From the NCBI GenBank assembly GCA_028703035.1, contig JAQVNR010000059.1, positions 1-8,255 of the forward strand: DNA of 8,255 bases, in the 5' to 3' direction. Origin of the DNA: Bacilli bacterium (GTDB lineage: Bacteria > Bacillota_I > Bacilli_A > RF39 > UBA660). Under the pieces are notes generated by a model. The model saw nothing but the letters and a program-made list of their open reading frames with translations, ran no database searches and was not told the origin of the DNA. This document shows positions 1 to 5,989 of this stretch, one piece after another; positions within the stretch are counted from its first letter, which is position 1; each line of letters starts with the position of its first letter. A program made the translations under genes and the position numbers.

Positions 1-1943
1 ATGATGGAGCGGCAACAATGGACTGGATGGATCAAGAAAAAGAAAGAGGTATCACAATCACTAGTGCGGCAACAACTGCTCATTGGAATGGATATCGCTT
101 AAATATTATTGATACCCCAGGTCACGTCGATTTTACTATCGAAGTTCAAAGAAGCTTAAGAGTCCTAGACGGTGCTATTACACTGCTAGACGGACAAAAC
201 GGTGTTGAACCACAAAGTGAAACTGTTTGGCGTCAAGCAGATGAATTTAAAGTTCCAAGAATGTTTTTTGTAAATAAAATGGACAAGATTGGAGCAGACT
301 TTGCTTACACTTTAGGGACTATAAAGAGTAGATTAGGAGTTAATTCAAAACCTATTCAATGGCCAATTGGTGCTGAAGATGATTTTACTGGATTAATTGA
401 TCTAATAACTAAAACAGCTTATAAATTTCAAGGTGATGATCATGAAACTTCAGAAGAAATAGCAATACCAGAAGAATTAGTTAATTTAGTTGAAGAAAAA
501 AGAGTTGAATTAATCGAAGCAGTAGCTGATTTTAATGATGAATTAATGGAAAAGTATTTAGAAGGTGAAGAAGTTTCAATTGAGCTTATTAAAAAAGCAA
601 TTCGTAAAGGAACCCTAGATGCTAAATTTTTCCCAGTTATGGTTGGTAGTGCTAAAGCAAATATTGGTATTAAGCTAGCTCTTGATGCTGTGCTTGATTA
701 CATGCCGGCACCCACTGATGTAGAAGCTATTGAATGCGTTGATAAAAATGGTGAAGATGTTTTAAGAAATCCAAGTGATAATGAACCATTTACAGCCCTC
801 GCATTTAAAATAGCAGTCGACCCATTTGTTGGAAGTTTAACATTTTTTAGAGTTTACTCGGGAAAGTTAACAGCAGGATCTTATATCGTTAATTCAACAA
901 AAGGAGAAAAAGAAAGAATTGGGAGAATTCTGCAAATGCATGCTAATAATCGTAAAGAGATTACTGAAGTATATACTGGTGAAATAGCAGCAGCTGTAGG
1001 ATTAAAATTCACAACAACTGCAGATACTCTATGTGATGAGAAAAAACCAGTAGTTATGAAAGGTATGGCTTTTCCTGATCCAGTTATTGATATGGCAATT
1101 GAGCCAAAATCAAAAAATGATCAAGATAAAATGGCTCATTCTCTGCAAAGATTATCTGATGAAGATCCAACGTTTAAGTTTAGAACTGATCCAGAAACTG
1201 GTCAAACTGTTATTTCTGGAATGGGAGAGCTACACTTAGAAGTTCAAGTTGAAAGATTAAGAAGAGAGTTCTCTGTTGATGTTAATGTTGGAAAACCACA
1301 AGTTGCGTACCGTGAAACATTAACATTAGCTGCAGATTGTGAAGGTAAATATATTAAACAATCTGGTGGACGTGGACAGTATGGTCATGTTTGGATTAAG
1401 TTTGAACCAAATAGAGATAATGGTTATGAGTTTGTTGATAAAGTTGTTGGCGGAGTAGTTCCAAGAGAATATATTCCTGTAACAGACAAAGGAATTCAAG
1501 AAGCAATGGCGGGCGGAATTTTAGCCGGCTATCCAATGGTAGATGTAAAAGCTACATTATTTGAAGGCTCATACCATGATGTTGACTCATCAGAGATGGC
1601 ATTTAAAATTGCGGCAAGTATGGCTTTGAAAGAAGCGAAAAACAAATGTAAACCAGTACTTCTTGAACCAATCATGAAAGTAGACGTTGTAACACCTGAG
1701 GAATATATGGGAAATGTTATGGGAGATATTACATCTCGTCGTGGTAGACCGTTGGGTCAAGAATCACGTGGAAACGCCCTACAAATCAGTGCTATGATGC
1801 CACTATCAGAAATGTTTGGGCTCGCAACAAGCCTTCGTAGTAACACTCAAGGAAGAGGTACATTCACACCAATGTTTGATCATTATGATGAAGTACCAAA
1901 AAGTATCGCTGAAGAAATAATCAAGAAAAACAGCGTATCTTAA
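1..1943 (+). CDS. fusA: Elongation factor G (EF-G), 5'-truncated by the window edge
   Basis: EF-G is the cytoplasmic GTPase that drives ribosomal translocation and, with RRF, ribosome recycling. The reading frame is open from base 3 (D-G-A-A-T before the Met at 18), so the Met at 18 is internal. It aligns with the conserved DGAATMDWM segment, so roughly 45-50 N-terminal residues including the P-loop are missing. Counting from that Met, I see RGITI (switch I, residues 9-14), DTPGH (32-36, with the catalytic-type His), NKMD (86-89), the domain II segment FRVYSG, GMGELHLE in domain III, and QSGGRGQYGHV and GSYHDVDSSEMAFK in domain IV. The C-terminus HYDEVPKSIAEEIIKKN is very Bacilli-like. The G5 motif reads GSAKANIG where EF-Gs usually have GSAFKNKG. 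The gene ends in TAA, 71 bases before tuf, which is the classic str-operon order. Identity is certain. Confidence 0.98.
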   Translation, partial: DGAATMDWMDQEKERGITITSAATTAHWNGYRLNIIDTPGHVDFTIEVQRSLRVLDGAITLLDGQNGVEPQSETVWRQADEFKVPRMFFVNKMDKIGADFAYTLGTIKSRLGVNSKPIQWPIGAEDDFTGLIDLITKTAYKFQGDDHETSEEIAIPEELVNLVEEKRVELIEAVADFNDELMEKYLEGEEVSIELIKKAIRKGTLDAKFFPVMVGSAKANIGIKLALDAVLDYMPAPTDVEAIECVDKNGEDVLRNPSDNEPFTALAFKIAVDPFVGSLTFFRVYSGKLTAGSYIVNSTKGEKERIGRILQMHANNRKEITEVYTGEIAAAVGLKFTTTADTLCDEKKPVVMKGMAFPDPVIDMAIEPKSKNDQDKMAHSLQRLSDEDPTFKFRTDPETGQTVISGMGELHLEVQVERLRREFSVDVNVGKPQVAYRETLTLAADCEGKYIKQSGGRGQYGHVWIKFEPNRDNGYEFVDKVVGGVVPREYIPVTDKGIQEAMAGGILAGYPMVDVKATLFEGSYHDVDSSEMAFKIAASMALKEAKNKCKPVLLEPIMKVDVVTPEEYMGNVMGDITSRRGRPLGQESRGNALQISAMMPLSEMFGLATSLRSNTQGRGTFTPMFDHYDEVPKSIAEEIIKKNSVS

Positions 1944-1952
1944 TAAATAAGA

Positions 1953-1969
1953 CTTGAATTATATTCAAG
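1953..1969 (+). other. Perfect 7-bp hairpin in the fusA-tuf spacer
   Basis: CTTGAAT (1953-1959) is the exact reverse complement of ATTCAAG (1963-1969), with a 3-base TAT loop. No T-run follows, so it is not an intrinsic terminator. It may be an RNA processing or stability element between fusA and tuf, or a protein site, since it overlaps the -35 of a putative tuf promoter. Its function is inferred. Confidence 0.5.
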
Positions 1970-1982
1970 AATTAGATAAAAT
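1954..1982 (+). promoter_or_regulatory. Putative sigma-A promoter for tuf
   Basis: TTGAAT (1954-1959) and TAAAAT (1977-1982) are separated by exactly 17 bases and match the vegetative consensus at 4/6 and 5/6 positions. The site lies 32 bases before the tuf start and could give tuf extra transcription beyond fusA read-through, as is known for tuf in other bacteria. AT-rich DNA yields chance matches, so the call is moderate. Confidence 0.45.
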
Positions 1983-2014
1983 ATTGCTAGATAAGAAAAT
2001 AGGAGGAATTAAAA

Positions 2015-3181
2015 ATGGCAAGACAAAAATTTGATCGTAATAAACCTCATGTTAATATAGGAACAATTGGTCACGTTGACCACGGTAAAACTACTTTAAC
2101 TGCGGCTATTACAAAATTCTTTGGTGATTTTGTTGCTTATGAAAATATCGATAAAGCACCAGAAGAAAGAGAAAGAGGTATTACAATTAGTACTTCGCAC
2201 GTTGAGTATGAGACAGAAGCACGTCACTATGCTCACGTAGACTGCCCAGGACATGCTGACTATGTTAAGAACATGATTACAGGTGCTGCGCAAATGGATG
2301 GAGCTATCTTAGTAGTTAGCGCATCTGATGGCCCAATGCCACAAACAAGAGAACATATCTTACTTGCTCGCCAAGTAGGAGTTCCAAAAATCGTTGTATT
2401 CATGAACAAATGTGACCAAGTAGACGATGCGGAATTATTAGATTTAGTAGAAATGGAAGTAAGAGAATTACTTGCAGAATACAAATTTGATGAAAATGCT
2501 CCAGTAATTAGAGGGTCAGCTTTAAAAGCACTAGAAGGCGACGAAAAATATGGAGAAGCTATTAAAGAATTAATGGCAGCAGTTGATGAATATATTGACA
2601 CTCCAGTTAGAGATACAGACAAACCATTCTTAATGAGTGTTGAAGATGTATTTACAATATCAGGTCGTGGAACAGTTGTTACAGGTCGTGTTGAACGCGG
2701 AAAAATCGGACTTAATGAAGAAGTTGAAATAGTCGGACTACGTGATACAAGAAAATCAGTTGTAACTGGCATTGAAATGTTTAGAAAGTCACTTGATTTT
2801 GCAACAGCAGGAGATAATGCCGGCTTACTATTACGCGGAATTAACCGTGAAGATATAGAACGTGGACAAGTACTAGCTAAACCAGGAACTGTCAAACCTT
2901 TTAAGAAATTTAGGGCAGCTGTTTATATACTAAATAAAGAAGAAGGCGGACGTCATACTCCATTCTTCTCAAACTACAGACCGCAATTTTATTTCCGTAC
3001 AACTGATGTTACAGGTGTAATTGAACTTCCTCAAGGAGTTGAAATGGTTATGCCTGGTGATAATGTTGATATGACAGTAGAATTAATTAGCCCAGTTGCT
3101 CTAGAAGCAGGTACTCAATTCTCAATTCGTGAGGGTGGACGTACTGTTGGTGCTGGTACAGTTGCTGAAATTATAGAATAA
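2015..3181 (+). CDS. tuf: Elongation factor Tu (EF-Tu) with a compact switch I region
   Basis: EF-Tu is the cytoplasmic GTPase that delivers aminoacyl-tRNA to the ribosome. The start is fixed by AGGAGG at 2001-2006, 8 bases before the ATG. G motifs are GHVDHGKT (19-26), RGITIS (54-59), DCPGH (76-80), NKCD (131-134) and GSAL (167-170). Domain II (about 205-295) and domain III, with EEGGRHTPFFSNYRPQFYFR and the end IREGGRTVGAG, are complete. At 388 residues it is shorter than the roughly 394-396 of typical Bacilli EF-Tu. Most of the loss is after AAI, where TKFFGDFVAYENID (33-46) replaces a segment about five or six residues longer in Bacillus. The FFGDF-type segment and phrases such as MNKCDQVDD recall alphaproteobacterial EF-Tu, while the C-terminus SIREGGRTVGAGTVAEIIE is Firmicute-like. 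Transcription probably ends at the terminator overlapping the stop codon. Confidence 0.98.
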   Translation: MARQKFDRNKPHVNIGTIGHVDHGKTTLTAAITKFFGDFVAYENIDKAPEERERGITISTSHVEYETEARHYAHVDCPGHADYVKNMITGAAQMDGAILVVSASDGPMPQTREHILLARQVGVPKIVVFMNKCDQVDDAELLDLVEMEVRELLAEYKFDENAPVIRGSALKALEGDEKYGEAIKELMAAVDEYIDTPVRDTDKPFLMSVEDVFTISGRGTVVTGRVERGKIGLNEEVEIVGLRDTRKSVVTGIEMFRKSLDFATAGDNAGLLLRGINREDIERGQVLAKPGTVKPFKKFRAAVYILNKEEGGRHTPFFSNYRPQFYFRTTDVTGVIELPQGVEMVMPGDNVDMTVELISPVALEAGTQFSIREGGRTVGAGTVAEIIE

Positions 3182-3202
3182 ACTCCTTGTGAGTTTTTTT
3201 TT
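3180..3202 (+). terminator. Intrinsic terminator overlapping the tuf stop codon
   Basis: AAACTC (3180-3185) pairs with GAGTTT (3191-3196) across a CTTGT loop, and the downstream arm runs into nine consecutive T (3194-3202). The upstream arm begins inside the TAA stop codon of tuf (3179-3181). The stem is short, but the T-tract is strong and the position closes the translation operon. Confidence 0.75.
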
Positions 3203-3252
3203 ATGCAATAATTTACATTCTTTTAATAATAATAATTTTAAAAATCTATATT

Positions 3253-3261
3253 TGTGATAAT
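3253..3261 (+). promoter_or_regulatory. Extended -10 promoter candidate for the YitT-family gene
   Basis: TG-T-GATAAT (TG at 3253-3254, hexamer 3256-3261) is an extended -10 with no good -35 at 16-18 bases upstream. It lies after the tuf terminator and 21 bases before the ATG at 3283. An alternative TATAAT lies at 3263-3268, but is rather close to the ribosome binding site (AGAGG, 3270-3274). The rest of the gap (3203-3252) is AT-rich with nothing else recognisable. Confidence 0.4.
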
Positions 3262-3282
3262 ATATAATTAGAGGCAAAATAA

Positions 3283-4170
3283 ATGAAAGAATCAAAATCA
3301 ATTTTAAATATAGTCGAAAAATATAATTTATTAATAAGAATTATAGTATTTGTTATAGCCGTGTTTTTCATAGCTGTAAATTATAATTTGATTTTAGCTC
3401 CTAATAATCTTGTAATAGGTGGTCTATCTGGACTTGCTATTGTAGTTAAACAACTAACCGGTTTAAGTACTTCAGTATTTATTATAATTTCCACAACCGT
3501 AACAACAATAATTGGTTTTTTCTTTTTAGAAAGAAAAATGATGTATAAGATGCTTATTGGTTCAGTTATTTTCAATATATTTGTTTCCCTTACTGAACCA
3601 CTTTCTAAATACATTACTTTAGAATTTAATAGTCAGTTTATAATGATTTTATTTGCAGCAGTTTGTTATGGTGTCTGTTATGGAATTGTATTTAGAACTG
3701 GATTTATAATTGGCGGAAGTGATACTATTTCAGCAATTATTTCGAAATACACTAAACTTCCAATGGGAACTTCAGCTGTTTGGACTAATATATTTATAGT
3801 TCTTGCCGGTTTTATTGTTTTTGGTTTAACTAAAACAGTATACGGAGTATTCATATTACTTGTTAGTAATAAAATAGTTGATATAATTATTCTCGGAGTA
3901 AAAGAATCGAAAATGTGCTATATAAAATCTTTAAAGTCGGATGAGATATTAAATTATTTGTTAAATAATGTAAATATTGGAGTAACGCAGTTAGTTGGAA
4001 GAGGTGGACTTTTTACAAAAACTGATTCAGTTTTATTAGTAATAGTGCCATTTAATCAATACTATGGATTTAAACATACAATAAAAAAATTTGATAAAGA
4101 TGCTTTTTTAGTTGCTAGTGATTGTCATGATGTATCAGGTGGTTATAAAAAGAATTTTTTACCTTTTTAA
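3283..4170 (+). CDS. YitT-family integral membrane protein (DUF161 + DUF2179)
   Basis: This matches the Firmicute YitT family, whose members are multi-pass membrane proteins of unproven function, often several per genome. Hydrophobic segments lie at about residues 17-36, 44-60, 64-84, 90-104, 118-138 and 166-206. The family-type glycine-rich motifs are LAPNNLVIGGLSGLAIV (38-54) and GIVFRTGFIIGGSDTIS (134-150). The soluble C-terminal part (about 212-290) has the DUF2179 pattern: a Gly-rich GRGGLFTKTDSVLLVIV strand region followed by KFDKDAFLVASDCHDVSGGY. A length of 295 fits the family. The start is supported by AGAGG (3270-3274), 8 bases upstream. It begins a new transcription unit after the tuf terminator. 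No convincing terminator follows, so read-through into the damaged amidotransferase gene 60 bases downstream is possible. The substrate is unknown. Confidence 0.9.
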   Translation: MKESKSILNIVEKYNLLIRIIVFVIAVFFIAVNYNLILAPNNLVIGGLSGLAIVVKQLTGLSTSVFIIISTTVTTIIGFFFLERKMMYKMLIGSVIFNIFVSLTEPLSKYITLEFNSQFIMILFAAVCYGVCYGIVFRTGFIIGGSDTISAIISKYTKLPMGTSAVWTNIFIVLAGFIVFGLTKTVYGVFILLVSNKIVDIIILGVKESKMCYIKSLKSDEILNYLLNNVNIGVTQLVGRGGLFTKTDSVLLVIVPFNQYYGFKHTIKKFDKDAFLVASDCHDVSGGYKKNFLPF

Positions 4171-4214
4171 ATAAAAACAATAAGCTTTTAAGATATTATT
4201 TAAATACTTATTAT

Positions 4215-4222
4215 GGGAGGAG
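4215..4222 (+). promoter_or_regulatory. Ribosome binding site that fixes the TTG start of the broken amidotransferase gene
   Basis: GGGAGGAG lies 8 bases before TTG at 4231. That frame reads a family-like start (KKPV) and then loses homology. The better preserved frame, opening at TTG 4265, has no ribosome binding site of its own. The site therefore argues that the original start was 4231 and that the gene is shifted just after it. Confidence 0.65.
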
Positions 4223-4230
4223 TGTTTATA

Positions 4231-4917
4231 TTGAAAAAACCGGTTTATAGGAATATTACCAACCTTGTCTTTAAATGAAGGACCAAGTATTTTTGATGAT
4301 CAGTTTAAATTCGTGAATTCATATACAAAAAAAATAATTGAAAGTGGTTTATTGCCAATTGGGCTTTTAACACCAGATGGAAAATTCAGCTATGAGATGT
4401 TAGAACTGTGCGATGGCTTTTTAATTCCGGGAGGCACCCAAGTTTATAAGTTTATTTATGAAATCATATATCATTCTATAAAAAATAATATTCCAGTATT
4501 AGGAATCTGTCTAGGTGCAGAAGCAATATCGATTTTTAGTGGTTTTTTTGATAAACTTAATATAGAAGAAGAATTAACTTACGAAAAATTAAATAAAATA
4601 TATATTCATGCTCATTATAATATAAGCCGAGATACAATTGATGAAGCTAGACATCCTATTATAATTATCAAAGGAACTCTGTTATATGATATTTATCAAA
4701 AAGATGAAATAAATGTTGTTAGTTTTCACAGTTATGATTTTAAGTTTGTTGAAAATAACTTTATTACCTCAGCATATGCCTAGATGGAGTTAAAGAAGCA
4801 ATTGAAAATAATAATCATAATATGTTTATTTTAGGAATCCATTTTCATGCTGAACTAGATGATGATAACAAAATTTTTGAGCGCTTAACATATGAAGCAA
4901 ATAAAAGAAAATTGTAA
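4231..4917 (+). pseudogene. Glutamine-amidotransferase-like peptidase (C26, gamma-glutamyl-GABA hydrolase type), two frameshifts
   Basis: C26 enzymes hydrolyse gamma-glutamyl amide bonds using a Cys-His-Glu triad. The gene reads in three pieces. TTG 4231 gives MKKPV. After one extra T in the TTT at 4244-4246, the frame moves and continues as IGILPTLSLNEG, running to a TAG at 4781-4783. After a one-base loss near there, the original frame resumes as DGVKEAIENNNHN and ends at TAA 4915-4917. The two shifts cancel, so the span is 229 codons in length. The catalytic set is still encoded: Cys of GICLGAE (codon 4508), and His and Glu of FHAEL (codons 4846 and 4852), in place of the usual WHPE. The spacing from the PGG motif to the Cys (about 25 residues) is short for C26, so the exact subfamily is open. 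It may be a young pseudogene or contain sequencing errors. As written, the longest intact product lacks the His and Glu. Confidence 0.75.
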
Positions 4918-4939
4918 TATATTAATAATCAGTAATTTA

Positions 4940-4948
4940 TGATATACT
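4940..4948 (+). promoter_or_regulatory. Extended -10 promoter candidate for the AAA+/tex unit
   Basis: TG-A-TATACT (TG 4940-4941, hexamer 4943-4948) is a near-consensus extended -10 in the 53-base gap after the broken amidotransferase. There is no clear -35. It sits 22 bases before the ATG at 4971, with AAGGA (4957-4961) as the likely ribosome binding site. It would give the AAA+ gene and tex their own transcript. Confidence 0.45.
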
Positions 4949-4970
4949 TACTGAGCAAGGACGTGATAAT

Positions 4971-5972
4971 ATGCATGGAAATATAGAGATATTAACAACT
5001 AATGAAACTAATATAGAAACTTTAGATTTAGATATAGATGATAAACCAAATAAAAATAAAATAAGTATAATCGATACTTATGGTGAGAATTTAAGTGCTA
5101 GAGAATATATAACAAATCCTGCTATTGGAAGAGATAAAGAAATTAAAGAAATGATACTTGCCCTAATATCACCTGAGAAAGGTGCTCTTTTAGTTGGTAA
5201 ACCTGGGATTGGTAAAACCGCTATTGTTGAAGGGTTAGGTTATTTAATTCAAAATAATAAAGTTCCAATAGCAATTAAAGATTGGTCAATTATTAAAATA
5301 AATATCGCTAGTTTACTAGGATTAACTACAATTGATGGTAATACTGATTCTAAAATGGAATTATTAATTCAAGAATTAAAAATGCGAGAAAAAACAATTC
5401 TTTTTATTGATGAGGTTCATTTACTAGTTAATAAAAGCAATAGTAATAATAATATTGATTTTGCTAATATGCTTAAACCATTTCTTGATCGTGGAACGAT
5501 TAAAATGATTGGGGCAACTACTACTGAGGAATATGAAGCTTATGTTTTAAGAGATAGAGCATTCCTGCGTAGATTTCAAAAAATAGAAATAATTGAGTCT
5601 GATCCAGAAACAGTTTTAGAGATAATGATGGGGACATATCCACGTTTTGAAAAAAAACTAGGTGTTAAACTAGCTTATACTGATTTTCAAAAAGAAAATA
5701 TTTTTAAGTTTCTAATTGATATGACAAGTGAATATAAAAGAGTTTATGAAATATCTAGTCGCTACCCAGATATCTGTTTAACAATTTTAGCTAACGCATT
5801 TAGTTATGCTGTTTTTGAAAATGCAGATGAGGTAAGAATTAAACATATTTATAAAGCTGTGATAAATGCTAAAAATATTTATCCGGATGCTTTAAAAAAA
5901 GAAATAGATAAATTTAAAATAACATTTGCTGATTTACTAGAAGAAGAAAATGTTGACTTAAATGAAAAATAA
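4971..5972 (+). CDS. Stand-alone AAA+ ATPase resembling the Clp/Hsp100 D1 domain
   Basis: This protein is a single AAA+ module closest in appearance to the first ATPase domain of ClpA/ClpB/ClpC. After a variable N-terminus (1-34), residues 35-60 match the entry to D1 (YGENLSAREYITNPAIGRD). Walker A is GKPGIGKT (76-83) followed by AIVEGL. Walker B is ILFIDEVH (143-150), sensor 1 is in MIGATT (179-184), and the arginine-finger segment is RDRAFLRRF (194-202). The C-terminal helical lid spans about 214-306. It has no Clp N-domain, no middle coiled coil, no second ATPase domain and no visible ClpP-docking loop. By ungapped alignment, the D1 pore loop KYRG becomes TIDG (120-123), so the substrate-gripping aromatic is absent. 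ATP binding and hydrolysis look intact. The partner and substrate are unknown. It is 17 bases upstream of tex and probably co-transcribed with it. The name 'Clp protease subunit' would overstate the evidence. Confidence 0.85.
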   Translation: MHGNIEILTTNETNIETLDLDIDDKPNKNKISIIDTYGENLSAREYITNPAIGRDKEIKEMILALISPEKGALLVGKPGIGKTAIVEGLGYLIQNNKVPIAIKDWSIIKINIASLLGLTTIDGNTDSKMELLIQELKMREKTILFIDEVHLLVNKSNSNNNIDFANMLKPFLDRGTIKMIGATTTEEYEAYVLRDRAFLRRFQKIEIIESDPETVLEIMMGTYPRFEKKLGVKLAYTDFQKENIFKFLIDMTSEYKRVYEISSRYPDICLTILANAFSYAVFENADEVRIKHIYKAVINAKNIYPDALKKEIDKFKITFADLLEEENVDLNEK

Positions 5973-5989
5973 AACTAGAGGAAGTAAAA

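Noticed and set aside
2260..2895. Long open frame on the minus strand opposite tuf (with a smaller one at 2096-2293)
   Set aside because: It is antisense to a highly conserved gene, has a serine/threonine-rich composition typical of reverse-frame translation, no family resemblance and no ribosome binding site that I can see.
3203..3282. Riboswitch or leader RNA before the YitT-family gene
   Set aside because: The gap is short and almost purely A/T, with no conserved GC-rich core or stable stems; only promoter and ribosome binding site elements can be supported.
4179..4212. Inverted repeat AATAAG/CTTATT as a terminator after the YitT-family gene
   Set aside because: It is a six-base stem with a 22-base loop and no T-run; expected by chance in such AT-rich sequence.
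4234..4240. AAAAAAC as a programmed -1 slippery site at the start of the amidotransferase
   Set aside because: The heptamer is not in the phase needed relative to the TTG start (codons are AAA AAA CCG), and the gene requires a +1 shift here, not -1.
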